Assembly: GCA_963727015.1 (NCBI GenBank)
Contig: CAVSEV010000016.1
Coordinates: 364,786 to 428,785 of the forward strand
DNA length: 64,000 nt
Reading direction: 5' to 3'
Source: DATFVJ01 sp963727015
GTDB lineage: Bacteria > Actinomycetota > Actinomycetes > Streptosporangiales > Streptosporangiaceae
Shown: in pieces, positions 52,147 through 61,741 of the stretch
How the letters are laid out: the number at the start of each line of letters is the position of its first letter
Position numbering within the stretch: position 1 is the first letter of the stretch
Made by a program: the position numbers and the translations under genes
Notes under the pieces: model-generated
Seen by the model: only the letters and a program-made list of their open reading frames with translations
Databases searched by the model: none
Told to the model about the DNA's origin: nothing

Positions 52147-53408
52147 TCAGCCGCGCTCGGACCGCACCTTGCGCAGACGGCCCTGCAGGAGGCGCTGTTC
52201 GACCTCGCTGGGCGCCAGGGTCACCGCGGTGTGAAGTTCTCCGGCCGCGTCCCTCGTGCGGCCGAGCCGGCACAGGTTGTCCGCCAGGGCACCGTGCCAC
52301 AGATGGGAGTACTCCAGGCCGGCGATGGTCTTCAGGGCAGCCAGCCCCGCCTCGGGGCCGTCGCGCTCGGTAACCGCGACCGCCCGGTTGAGCGCCACCA
52401 CCGGGCTGGCCGTGATCGACCCGAGCAAGTCGTAGAGGCCGACGATCCGGTCCCAGTCCGTCTCCTGCCAGCTGAGAGCGGTCGAGTGGGCCGCGGCGAG
52501 GTGAGCCTGGATCTGATAGGGCCCGGCGACCCCGCCGGACCGGGCCACCGCCTCGGACAGCCACGCCGAACCCTCGGCGATCGCGGCTCGGTTCCAGCGG
52601 GTGCGGTCCTGGTCGGCCAGGGTCACCGGGTTACCGTCGGCGTCGGTGCGGGCGGGGGTGCGGGCCGAGGTCAGCAGCAACAGGGCAAGCAGGGAGAGCG
52701 CCTCGGGCTCGTCGGGCATCAGGCTGGCCAGCAAGCGAGCCAGCCGGATCGCCTCGGCCTCGAGATCGACCCGGGCCACCCCGTGCCCGCCGGTCGGGGC
52801 GTGGGCCTCGGTGGCGATCAGGTACACCACGGCCAGCACCGCGGCCAGCCGGCCGGGAAGCTCGGTGTCGGCGGGGATCGCGTAGGGGATGCGGGCCGTG
52901 GCGATCTTGGCGCGGGCCGTACCAGGCGCTTGGCCATGGTGGCCTCAGGCACCAGGAAGGCGCGGGCGATGGCCGGCACCTCGAGGCGGGCCAGCGTGCG
53001 CAGCGAGAGGGCCACCTGGGCCTCACGGCTAAGCGCCGGGTGGCAGCAGATGAAGATCAGGCGCAGCATGTCGTCGCGCAGAGACGTCTCTGGCTCCATC
53101 GCCTCGATCGCCTCCTCGATCTGGTCCGGTGCGGCCCCGGTTCCCCACCGGAACGCGGCGGCCTCCTTGGCCGCCCGGGCTGACTCGCGTCGCAGCAGGT
53201 CAAGCGCCTTGCGGCGGGCGACCACCGCCAGCCAGGCCCGCGGGTTGTCAGGGATCCCCGTTCTGGGCCAGGCATCCAGGGCGGTGATCGTGGCCTCGGA
53301 GAGCGCGTCCTCGGCGACGGCCAGGTCGCCGATGGTCCTGGCCAGCGTCGCCAGCACCCTGGGACCTTCGCCCTTCAGCACCTCGACCAGAGTGCCGGTG
53401 GCGTCCAT
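52147..53408 (-). pseudogene. ECF42-type sigma factor gene with a frameshift near 52920
   Basis: From ATG 53408 the frame shows sigma region 2 (AVAEDALSEATITALDAWPR, NPRAWLAVVARRKALDLLRR) and region 4 (LSLRTLARLEVPAIARAFLV, PEATMAKRLV). Directly after RLV the frame turns into Pro/Arg text; the neighbouring one continues RARAKIATARIPYAIPADTE and LPGRLAAVLAVVYLIATEAH through the whole TPR-like extension to LRKVRSERG at 52147. One inserted or lost base near 52915-52925 explains this. The protein would be about 420 residues. It is a diverged paralogue of the sigma factor at 1855. Confidence 0.9.
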
Positions 53409-53418
53409 ACCAGGGTGC

Positions 53419-53778
53419 CTAGGCGTGGGCCGGCGCTACCGGGCGCAGCTCGATCTTCCCCCGCCAGGCAGCCGGGATCTGCGCCGCCCACGCGATGGCC
53501 TCGTCCAGGTCGGCCGCCTCCAGCAGGAAGTACCCGGCCAAGACCTCCTTCGCCTCAGCGTAAGGACCGTCGACCACCAGGACGTCGCCGCCCTTGCCGC
53601 CCGAGACGGTGATGGTGGTCGACATGGTCACCGGGTGCAGGGCTTCACCGCCGCGCATGACCCCGGCCTCGGTAGCCCGCCGGGCAAACTCCGTGTACTC
53701 GGGGGTGAACTCCATATCCGGCACCGAGTCCCAGTGGTGGTCCCGGTCGTAGTAGCACAAGGCCACATACAGGGTCAT
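53419..53778 (-). CDS. YCII/DGPF-domain protein, partner of the second ECF42 sigma factor
   Basis: 119 residues from ATG 53778, preceded by AAGGAGCCTTGACG. TLYVALCYYDRDHHWDSVPD, then TEFARRATEAGVMRGGEALH and VVDGPYAEAKEVLAGYFLLE, LDEAIAWAAQIP match the YCII-related family with its DGP motif. Its stop is 10 bases before the sigma gene on the same strand, repeating the arrangement seen at 1438-3090. This partner is intact although the sigma gene is frameshifted. Confidence 0.9.
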   Translation of the reverse strand: MTLYVALCYYDRDHHWDSVPDMEFTPEYTEFARRATEAGVMRGGEALHPVTMSTTITVSGGKGGDVLVVDGPYAEAKEVLAGYFLLEAADLDEAIAWAAQIPAAWRGKIELRPVAPAHA

Positions 53779-53934
53779 CGTCAAGGCTCCTTCCGTTCAG
53801 CCCACCATGCCGTACCGTTTTACCTGGGCGATCACGACTGCGACAACCGCTGCCACGGCCCTGGAACCCGTTTGGATCCGGGTACGGGGCGGCTCCCCCG
53901 GAAGGGAGGCGCCCCGTACCCGGAAGACTGCGCC

Positions 53935-54210
53935 TTAGCTGGCGGGGCTGTTGTGGTAGGAGGCGATGCGCCAGCCGCCGTCGCGCCTGACCAGCACCCA
54001 GGTCGCGCGCACCAGTCGCTCGCTCGCGACAGCATCCTGCCCAGGGAAGATGATCCCGTCCTCGCTGACCACGATGGCCGTGTCGCCGGTAAGAAAGCGG
54101 ACTTCCACCGGGCGGGCGCCCACCCGCGACCCGTTGAGCGGGCCCGCGAACGCCCTCCTGCTCGGTGCAGATCGCCGGGATGAGCCCTACGTCGCCCAGG
54201 CGGCTGAGCA
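53935..54210 (-). pseudogene. SgcJ/EcaC-type SnoaL-like protein, C-terminal fragment
   Basis: The frame reads NGSRVGARPVEVRFLTGDTA, then IVVSEDGIIFPGQDAVASER and LVRATWVLVRRDGGWRIASY with HNSPAS at the end, the second half of the NTF2-like SgcJ/EcaC family. The N-terminal half, with its SnoaL-type helices, is absent, and above about 54130 the frame is broken. It lies directly upstream of the YCII gene on the same strand; related genes often sit in such sigma-linked clusters. Confidence 0.7.
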
Positions 54211-54433
54211 CCCCGTACAGGGAGCCCGGCGAGCTCTATGCCTAATCGGTCCTCTCTCAAGGTCCGGCTTCCCGCAGGACCTGATGCCCGTACATCTGCC
54301 GCCGGCTGAGCATTCCGAGCACGAGGGCCCGGGCGGGCGAGATCGAAGGCACACGATCACCCAATATGGGTATTCCGTGCCGCGCTGCCACGGTTCGCGG
54401 CGTTCGGTGTGAGGCTCGGCCGGCGCATGGTGC

Positions 54434-55066
54434 GTGTCCTCGAGCGAGCCGTACATATCGCGGTTGCCCGTGCTCGTGAAGTCGTGGCTGGTATGTGATC
54501 GTCAGCCGGTCGACCTATGCATCGCCCTGCTCTACGTCGCGGGCTACCAGTCGCACGCTCGCAAGCTGCACGCCGCTCACCGTGCTCGCAAGGCCATGCA
54601 GCCCGCCAGCCTGATCCCAGGCGGGTTACCCGGAGTCGGCGCAGAACAGGAGTGGTCTGCCGCGGCGGCTCGCCGGGATGCTGCCGCGCAGATCGCCGCC
54701 GCCGAGGCCGACCGGGACACCTCGCTCGAGCAGACACGCGCCGAGGCCTACCGGCGGGTCAGCGCCGCCGAGGCCAACGGCGACCAGGCCCGCCAGCTCG
54801 CCGCCGACACAGAAGAGAAGGCCCAGCAGGCACACCAGGCAGCCGCCCGCGCCCAAGCAGCCGAAACAGCAGCCCGCGGCGAAACTGAGCGGGTCCGCGC
54901 CGACGCCGAACGGATGCTGGGGCAGTTCCGCGCTGAAGCCGCATGCGAACGCGACGAACTACGCGCCGACCTGCGGGCGCGAGCCGAACGGGAAGCCGAC
55001 GCCTACGGCGCCGAACTGGCCCAAATCCGTGAGGTGGCCACCCGGGACAGCGAGACCGGCAGGTAA
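54434..55066 (+). CDS. Coiled-coil protein, possibly KfrA-like
   Basis: About 210 residues. After an N-terminal region (CIALLYVAGYQSHARKLHAA) of uncertain reality the protein is a long Ala/Glu/Arg coiled coil from about residue 75 (RRDAAAQIAAAEADRDTSLE, EEKAQQAHQAAARAQAAETA, RADAERMLGQFRAEAACERD). KfrA-like plasmid proteins and cell-division or phage-shock proteins share this character, but composition alone cannot assign it. The start at 54434 is doubtful; ATG 54595 (MQPASLIPGG) is an alternative. The gene has no partner nearby. Confidence 0.55.
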   Translation: MSSSEPYISRLPVLVKSWLVCDRQPVDLCIALLYVAGYQSHARKLHAAHRARKAMQPASLIPGGLPGVGAEQEWSAAAARRDAAAQIAAAEADRDTSLEQTRAEAYRRVSAAEANGDQARQLAADTEEKAQQAHQAAARAQAAETAARGETERVRADAERMLGQFRAEAACERDELRADLRARAEREADAYGAELAQIREVATRDSETGR

Positions 55067-55261
55067 CCGCGCGCCAGCGCGCCCACCTCCCGGGCAAATA
55101 ACCAGCAGATACATCAACGGCTCAGCCAAGGATGCGCCGGTCACGATGGTGGTGGACGGCGGAACTGGTGCCATCAAGGAAGCGCGTGGCTACGGCAAGC
55201 TGGAGCCCACCAGCGGAGCGACGTGACGCTGTACTAACTGGCTGATCAATCCCCGAAAAGT
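55067..55261. other. Short intergenic stretch
   Basis: A frame near 55135 reads MVVDGGTGAIKEARGYGKLE, the kind of peptide seen in small basic actinobacterial proteins, but its start and end are unclear. Confidence 0.3.
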
Positions 55262-55302
55262 TCCGGCGGCGGGCACCTCCAGACGAGGTACCCGCCGCCG
55301 GA
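55262..55302 (-). terminator. Strong intrinsic terminator of the LuxR gene
   Basis: Arms TCCGGCGGCGGGCACCTC (55262-55279) and GAGGTACCCGCCGCCGGA (55285-55302) pair with one mismatch around a five-base loop. On the minus strand the hairpin begins three bases after the LuxR stop and is followed by ACTTTTC, an acceptable U-tract. Confidence 0.85.
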
Positions 55303-55305
55303 GCG

Positions 55306-58063
55306 TCAGGCCGGAACCGATCCCGCCGACGCAAGCCGGCAGGTGAGCTCGGTCCGGGAGGCCACGCCCAGCTTGCGGTAGGCCCGGGACAGGTGGAACT
55401 CGACGGTGCGGGTGCTCAGGAACACCGCGCGGCCGACCTCGGCGTTGGTCCGTCCCTGCGACACGAGCACGGCAATCTGTAGTTCCTGGGGGGTGAGCTG
55501 CTCGCCGCCATGCCCGGCGGCCGTCATGGTCTCGCCGCTGGCGCGAAGCTCGGCGCGGGCGCGTTCGGCCCAGGGCCGGGCGTCGAGCCGGTCGAAGATC
55601 TCGGCCGCGGCCCGGAGCTGAACGCGCGCGTCGCGGCGCCGCTGGGCCCGGCGCAGCCGCTCCCCGTACGCCAGGTGCGTGCGTGCGTGCTGAAAGACGA
55701 TGTCAGCGCGTTCATGCAGGCTGATCGCCTCCTGGAAGTGCTGGTCAAAGTCAGCGGCAGCGGTGATCCCTCTGCATCGAGCAGCGCGTGCGGCTGGTGG
55801 CGGGTTGGCGTCGCCGGGCACCTGGGCCAGGTAGCCGGGAAGCAGCGAGCGAGCCTGGTCGAGGTCGCCGGCCCGGGCGTGCGATTCGATCAGGTCGGGA
55901 ATGGGCGAGTAATACGGATGGGCGATTCCCCTGCTCACCGCCAGCCGCCGCACCCCCTCGTAGCGATTGATCGCCTTCTCCAGCCGGCCGCGGCCGAATG
56001 CGAGTAGCGCTGGGCTAAGCCGGGCGCGGACCTGCAGCAACTGGAGGCCGGCTTCGCCGGCCAGCCGGTCGGCGTCCCGCGCATGCTGAAGGCAATCTTC
56101 GTCACGGCCCTGTGCCGCCTCGATCTCGGCGATGATGACAAGCGCGTTGCAGGCCAGAAATGTCTGGCCGGTCGCTAGCGCGAGATCGAGTGCCTGACTG
56201 CCGTACGCCAGAGCCTGCGCCCACTGGCCCGTCTCCTTACCCAGCCCGGCGGCCCACTGGAGCGCGTCCGGAAGGCGGCCAACGGCACCTTCGCTGCGCG
56301 CTAGCTCCACCGCCCTGTCGGCGAATGGCCGGGCCCGGTCGAGATATCCGGTACTGCACCAGGCGGCCGCTACATCGAGCTGGCGGTCGGCCCTCGAGGA
56401 CAAGTGTGGGTCCGCCTCCAGCCTGGACGCGGCCCGGTAGATTAGGCGCATGCCGTATTCGGGGTCGCCGCGCCGCCACGCCAGACCGCCATAAGCCACA
56501 TCGGCCAGGAACTGGGCGGTCGGATCTGACTGCTCGGCCAGGTCTGCCATCCGCTTCGCGACCTGGCTCGCCTCCTCGAACAGGCCGCCTTCGACAGCCG
56601 CCGTGACCGACCCGGCCAGCAAGTCGACAGCGAGCCGCGGATCGGCCTCCGCGGCAAGATCCGCTGCCTCCTGCAGGAAACGTTGCGCGATCGCCATCTT
56701 GCCCGTGATCAGATTCAGGCGCCCCCCGACCGCGAGCAGCCTCACCCGGCAAAGGGTTAGCTCGGTGGCGGGCATAGTGTCGGTCAGGCACCTGACCCAG
56801 TCAAGATCGCCGCCCTTGAGCGCGGCTTCTGCGGCCTCCGTCAGCCGCGCGACCCTGCGCTCTGCCGCATCGGACAGTTCCGCCGCGCGCTGCCACGCGG
56901 CAGCGGCCGCGAGCGGGGCGCCCTTGGCCGCCGCCAGGCCAGCGGCGGCATCCAGCGCGGTGGCGACCTCCTCATCGGGGCCCGTCGCGGCCGCCGCCAG
57001 ATGCCACGCCGCGCGCTCGACGTCGCGTCCGGCCAGCACGTCCGCCAGCGCTCGGTGCGCGGCCCGGCGCTGCGCTGGAGGAGCCGCGTGATACGCCACC
57101 GACCGAAGCAGCGGATGGGAGAATTCGGCTCCGTTGCTGGTGAGGCGAACAAGTCCGGCACCCTCGGCCTCGCCGAGAGCCTCAGGGTTACCGCCGTCGA
57201 GGCGCCCTGCTGCAGCAGCCACCTCCTCGGCTGGGCACCGTCCCGCCGCGGCCACGACAACAAGCACAGTCCTGACCGCGGGGTCAAGCCGGTCAATACG
57301 GTGGGCGAACCGGTGCCGGATCGCCGCCCCTGGCTCCAGCGGCACCGTGAGCATCTCCCCGCCGCCTAGCTGTTTCGCTGTGAGCTCGGCTGACAGCTCC
57401 ACCAGCGCAAGCGGGTTACCGCCAGTCTCATCGTGCAGCCGCCTGGCCACCGCGGGCGCCTGGCCTGATCCCGGCGATGGCCCCCACCAGTTGCGCCGCT
57501 GCTTCACGTCCGAGGCCGTCCAGCTCACGGTACGGCAGGCCGGCCGGTGCTGGCATGCCCGCACGCACCGTCATCACGCACGCAATCGCATCGCGGTCGA
57601 GGCGGCGGAGCGCGAACAGCAGCGCCTCCTGGCTCGGCGGGTCCAGCCAGTGCAGATCATCCACCAAGACCAGCAGCGCACCGCTCTCTGCGGCCGCGGT
57701 CAGCAGGCTGTGGGTTCCCGCCGCAACCGCCAGGCGGCCGGGAACGCCCCCGTCGTGCCCGAGGCCGAGCGCAGCCCGCAGCGCCGATGCCTGCCGCTGG
57801 GGCAGCGACGTCAGGTTGTCAGCCACCAGGTGCAGCAGTGAGTACAGGCCGGCGAAGGCCAGCTCCGTCTCCGCTTCGATCCCGGTAGCCCGCAGGACCT
57901 GCATCGACCCAGCGCGTGACGCAGCGTAGTCAACCAGCGCAGTCTTCCCAATGCCCGGCTCTCCCCGCAGCACCAGCACCCCGCTGTTACCATCCTGTGC
58001 CCGCCGGAGCAGCAGTTCGAGCTGCTGCTGCTCCCCATCGCGGCCCAGCAGCATACCCCGCAC
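55306..58063 (-). pseudogene. LuxR-family ATPase regulator (LAL type) with a frameshift near 57458
   Basis: The N-terminal part (from ATG 58063) reads MLLGRDGEQQQLELLLRRAQ, Walker A LRGEPGIGKTALVDYAA, Walker B LLVLVDDLHWLD and VMTVRAGMPAPAGLPYRELD, stopping at 57428 after an Arg/Gly run. The neighbouring frame takes over near 57458 with APAVARRLHDETGGNPLALV and carries the rest: HPLLRSVAYHAAPPAQRRAA, TPR-like repeats, and the C-terminal helix-turn-helix LTPQELQIAVLVSQGRTNAE with STRTVEFHLSRAYRKLGVAS. Restored, the protein has about 920 residues. A single base in the CGCCCGCGG run would repair it. Confidence 0.9.
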
Positions 58064-58229
58064 GATAAGTCACCGCCTCACAGCAGACAAGGCACGCAAC
58101 ATTGCGGGGTTCACGGAAGAGCGCGCGGCTCCGCGCGACGGATCGTTGGGTGATAGCAGCATCCAGGTCCGAGCGGACAGGAGACGGCAGGCCGGCCCGT
58201 CAGATCGAGGGAAGCAACGGAGGATCACA

Positions 58230-59567
58230 ATGTACGGATCGAAGTTCACGAAGGGCTACCAGGGCCGCGGCTTCCAGCCGCTTACCTCTGCCGAGGCGTT
58301 CGTGCTCAGCACGGACGGCAACCTGTGGCACGAGGGGGGTCCGTGGGGCCAGGTGCCGCCGCCGCGTAATCAGGTCGACGGGAACGTCGCGGCTTTCCAG
58401 GCGCTTAGCTCGACCGAGGCGTTCGTGCTCGGCACCAACGGCAACCTGTGGCACGAGGGGGGTCCGTGGGGCCAGGTGCCGCCGCCGCGCCAGCAAGTCG
58501 ACGGGAACGTCGCGGCTTTCCAGGCGCTTAGCTCGACCGAGGCGTTCGTGCTCGGCACCAACGGCAACCTGTGGCACGAGACGGGTCCGTGGGGCCAGGT
58601 GCCGCCGCCGCGCCAGCAAGTCGACGGGAACGTCGCGGCCTTCCAGGCGCTCAGCCCCACCGAGGCATACGTGCTCGGCACTGACGGCAACCTGTGGCAC
58701 GAGACGGGACCGTTTGGGCACGTGCCGCCAACCCGCCAGCAAGTCGACGGGAACGTCGCGGCCTTCCAGGCGCTCAGCCCCACCGAGGCATACGTGCTCG
58801 GCACTGACGGCAACCTGTGGCACGAGACGGGACCGTTTGGGCACGTGCCGCCAACCCGCCAGCAAGTCGACGGGAACGTCGCGGCCTTCCAGGCGCTCAG
58901 CCCCACCGAGGCATACGTGCTCGGCACTGACGGCAACCTGTGGCACGAGACGGGACCGTTTGGGCACGTGCCGCCAACCCGCCAGCAGGTCGACGGGAAC
59001 GTCTTGAACTTCTACGCGCTCTCCAGCAACGAGGCGTACGTCGAAGGAATCGACAGCAAATTGTGGTACGAGACGGGACCGTGGGGACACGTGCCGCCGA
59101 CCCGCCAGCAAGTCGACGCCAACGTCTGGCCAGACGATAGCATTACCGTCAATTCCTTTCCCAATATCAGCGGCCTCAACGGTACCGCAACCCTTACGGT
59201 CTACGAGTCCGGCGCCTACTCCTTCTCGGGCGGATGGTCTCCGTCGAACATCTTTACCGGCGGCGTCGCTCAGGATATCAACCTCGTCCTCACCCTCCGG
59301 GATAGCATAGGTACATTGTGGGTGTTCTCCACGGCCGGCACGGTACCCATCGAGGGCAGTTACAACTTCAACGACACCGGAACGAACGTTTTGCTGGCCC
59401 AGAACTGGCACTTCCTGTCGGCCGGTCATACTTGGCACGACGGATACAGCGCCGATATCGACCCTCTCGGAACAGCGAACGAGGTAATCAATTGGTACAA
59501 TCAAAATAAGCAGACGATCGATAAGATCGAGCAGGTCGTAGGTAGGATTATTGGCCTACTCTCGTAG
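58230..59567 (+). CDS. Seven-repeat propeller-like protein with a unique C-terminal domain
   Basis: 445 residues from ATG 58230, preceded by GGAGGATCACA. Residues 17-303 consist of seven consecutive 41-residue repeats (consensus ALSPTEAYVLGTDGNLWHET followed by GPFGHVPPTRQQVDGNVAAF and Q). The count of seven and the beta-strand/turn/Trp pattern suggest a closed seven-bladed propeller of tectonin type, a sugar- or surface-binding fold; this is inference. Residues about 305-445 form a different domain (ITVNSFPNISGLNGTATLTV, VLLAQNWHFLSAGHTWHDGY) ending in an amphipathic helix. There is no signal peptide or membrane helix. A strong inverted repeat follows the gene. Confidence 0.85.
   Translation: MYGSKFTKGYQGRGFQPLTSAEAFVLSTDGNLWHEGGPWGQVPPPRNQVDGNVAAFQALSSTEAFVLGTNGNLWHEGGPWGQVPPPRQQVDGNVAAFQALSSTEAFVLGTNGNLWHETGPWGQVPPPRQQVDGNVAAFQALSPTEAYVLGTDGNLWHETGPFGHVPPTRQQVDGNVAAFQALSPTEAYVLGTDGNLWHETGPFGHVPPTRQQVDGNVAAFQALSPTEAYVLGTDGNLWHETGPFGHVPPTRQQVDGNVLNFYALSSNEAYVEGIDSKLWYETGPWGHVPPTRQQVDANVWPDDSITVNSFPNISGLNGTATLTVYESGAYSFSGGWSPSNIFTGGVAQDINLVLTLRDSIGTLWVFSTAGTVPIEGSYNFNDTGTNVLLAQNWHFLSAGHTWHDGYSADIDPLGTANEVINWYNQNKQTIDKIEQVVGRIIGLLS
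58278..59138 (+). repeat. Seven tandem 123-bp repeats inside the propeller-like gene
   Basis: The period is 123 bases (41 codons). Units 4, 5 and 6 (58647-59015) are identical or nearly so at the DNA level, units 2 and 3 differ at a few positions, and units 1 and 7 are diverged. The pattern indicates recent amplification of the central units. Confidence 0.9.
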
Positions 59568-60192
59568 CTCGTGGCGGGTCGCGGAGCCAGATCCGGATCG
59601 ATGAAAAATCAACGGTGCCTGGTAAGTCGGGCCGTGGCCACTTGCTTGTCGCAGCGAGTGGCCACGGCCCGGAACTGCTTGAGCTCGGCAAGGCGGAGGG
59701 TTCCCGCGCGTGGTGATCCGACTGGACCTGCGCTAACGGGCATGCGTACGCACAAGATCGCAAACAGTCCGCAGCGATCGGGGCTTGATGCAGTCGGCGG
59801 CAAGGCAGCGACAGAACAATCTTTCGGTATGCATCGACCGACCTTCTAATCGATCACCACAAATGCGCATATCGGCGGTTCCGGATCTCCGCGCTTGCTG
59901 CGCAGCCTCATTCCCGGGACCTCTATCCGGTTCGTTCGCGTGCGTTCTTATGATCGGCCCGACCGCTCAATCGTGACGGTTCTGCTCGACACGTCGATGT
60001 GAACTCTCGCTCGCGAGAGCTGGAGGTGCGCTACCCACCAAGGGCGATCGAGCCCAAACATCGTGATCAGCGGACCGTTCACCGCGTCGCTCTGAAAGTC
60101 ATTCGAGACGCTGGCTCGTCAGAGCGTCAGCCAAGCGAACCACGATCTGGCCGGGCGCGGTTCAGCCGAACTGAACCACCAGAGCCTTCGTC
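59568..60192. other. 0.6-kb stretch downstream of the propeller-like gene
   Basis: Besides the inverted repeat at 59627-59670, no gene or RNA can be supported. The stretch is less GC-rich than most of the window. Confidence 0.35.
59627..59670. terminator. Perfect 15-bp inverted repeat after the propeller-like gene
   Basis: CGGGCCGTGGCCACT (59627-59641) and AGTGGCCACGGCCCG (59656-59670) are exact complements around a 14-base loop. It lies 60 bases after the stop at 59567. There is no U-tract, so it may be a factor-assisted terminator or an RNA-stabilising hairpin. Confidence 0.6.
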
Positions 60193-60787
60193 CTAGTCCT
60201 GGGCAGCGAGTAGCAGCGTGGCGAGCGGCTCGAGGGTGGCCATGAGCTCATCGAGCTCGTCCGGCTCGAGGCTCTCGTAGGGCCTCGCCGCGAGGTCGTC
60301 GGTGAGCGCCTCGACCCGCTGTTTGACGGCGCGACCTGGTTCGCTCAGCCAACCGTCATCCCCGATCAGGCCGCGATCGCGCATCCCGTCGATCACGGCG
60401 GCGAGCTGCGCTGCCGGGAGGTGGTGGATGCGTCCGAACTTCTCCGCCGGCATGCCCATGTCGAGGGGCGAAGAGGACGTGAGCCTCAAGGCCGCCGACA
60501 CCCTCGATCATCAGGGCCGCGATGTGGCCGTCGCCACGGTGCTCGCGCAGCAAGGAGCCTGCATGAAAGAAGCGGGCCACCACGTCGTCGGGGATCGGGA
60601 TCGCGCGCAGCGCGGCGTACATGGGTCGGCCCGCGAACGGGGCGCTGGTCGCCGCCTCAATCAAGAGTTCGGCGGCGCGGGCGAAGGCGGGAGTGTCGAC
60701 GCGATCGCCGAGGATTCGCCGCAGCGCCTTCACGCAGCCCGTCTGACGAGCGGCGATCGCCGCTTCAGGCGTGGTGGTGCGCCACAC
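60193..60787 (-). pseudogene. SCO6745-like conserved protein, N-terminally truncated and frameshifted
   Basis: From the right the frame reads VWRTTTPEAAIAARQTGCVK-like text, then LLIEAATSAPFAGRPMYAAL and VVARFFHAGSLLREHRGDGH with IAALMIEGVGGLEAHVL. Near 60480 the frame changes and goes on TSSSPLDMGMPAEKFGRIHH, then LAAVIDGMRDRGLIGDDGWL and LTDDLAARPYESLEPDELDE. This is the later two thirds of a family of about 280 residues that I know as SCO6745-like, with a MarR-like fold. The first 90 residues are missing above 60787, where an unrelated plus-strand gene begins. Confidence 0.7.
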
Positions 60788-60799
60788 CTTCGTGGCTGG

Positions 60800-61548
60800 C
60801 GAGCACGTCGCTGACCTTGTCGGCGCGGGAGGTCACCACCGCCGGCGCGGCGCGGGAGCTGGTCGCCCTCTGCGTCCGGGTCCGCCATCACATCCTCCGC
60901 GTGGCCGACCCGGACCCGCCCTACGCCGCGGGCACCGCGGATCTGGGGACGCCGCTGTCCGGCGCTGTCAGCGTGCTGGTCTGGATCAGCGGCTTCACCG
61001 AGTTCCACGGCTCCCACCAGGCCGCCGGGCTCTACCCGGTCCATGAGATCTTGACCGGGACGAAGTTCCTGGGCAACTACTGGGACGGCGATTCCGTGCT
61101 GACCGGGCTCCGGGACGCGCTGTTCACCTCGGGCCCGGCCGCAAACCCGGTGGCGGGTGCGGCCCGGCAGGCGTTCGGCACCGCAGGCCAGTTCGACCGG
61201 ATCTGGACACTGATCTCCGTCGGTGCGATCGCGACGCTGCGCGATGTCCGGCTGGCCCATCCGCCGGAGCTGATCCGGCCCGAGTTCACCCCCGACCACC
61301 AGCTGCTCGGCGCCTATCTGCCGACCTTCGCCTCGCACCGGTACTTCACCACCGCGCGGCAGGCAATGACCGCCCTCGCCAGCACCGTCGGCCACGCGGG
61401 CCAGCCTGGGGACCTGTGGCCGGCCATCGCAAGCGACCGCCGCGCCGATCGGCTGGAGCGTGCCCATGCCAGCCGTCGAGCCGCACCAGCGGCCGTCCGC
61501 CTGTGTGCTGGCGATCGCGAGCCGGCTGGCGCCGCTGGCCGCCGGTGA
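60800..61548 (+). CDS. Unrecognised protein, first gene of a small operon, 5' end lost
   Basis: The frame is protein-like from about 60800 (SAREVTTAGAARELVALCVR) with LGTPLSGAVSVLVWISGFTE, HGSHQAAGLYPVHEILTGTK and LIRPEFTPDHQLLGAYLPTF. It is rich in His, Tyr and Phe and not the Arg/Pro pattern of shadow frames. I cannot assign a family. A good start codon is absent because the 5' part abuts the SCO6745-like fragment, so the N-terminus may be missing. Its end overlaps the next gene in another frame, suggesting an operon. Confidence 0.55.
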
Positions 61549-61741
61549 GCCCGACCAGCAGCTGCGCGCCTTCCTGGCCGGGCTGCCGCAGCCGGTGCTG
61601 GACGCCACGGCGAGGCTGGCAACACGGGCCCTGCCCGATCCGGAACCTGAGCCATGCGGCGTCCAGAACCCCGCCGACGTGGTCATCGGCCGGCTCCGGG
61701 TGCTCCAGCTCGTCGGCACCCACCGGGCAGGCGCCGCATGA
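61460..61741 (+). CDS. Unrecognised small protein, second gene of the operon
   Basis: 93 residues from an initiation region GTGCCCATG at 61460, reading SACVLAIASRLAPLAAGEPD, then LRAFLAGLPQPVLDATARLA and NPADVVIGRLRVLQLVGTH. It is helical and hydrophobic enough to be real. Its stop overlaps the next ATG (ATGA at 61738-61741). It overlaps the previous gene by about 90 bases in a different frame, which is unusual and may mean that the upstream gene ends with a frameshift. Confidence 0.5.
   Translation: MPMPAVEPHQRPSACVLAIASRLAPLAAGEPDQQLRAFLAGLPQPVLDATARLATRALPDPEPEPCGVQNPADVVIGRLRVLQLVGTHRAGAA

Noticed and set aside
51751..54183. Plus-strand frame of 810 codons
   Set aside because: It runs antisense to the SRPBCC, sigma and YCII genes, whose families are unmistakable on the other strand.
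58278..59138. Regular repeats considered as a CRISPR array
   Set aside because: Units are 123 bp, contiguous, without unique spacers and in frame as protein repeats.
58200..59504. Minus-strand repetitive frame over the propeller-like gene
   Set aside because: The repeats force an open antisense frame. The plus strand has the ribosome site, sensible residues and a terminator-like hairpin.
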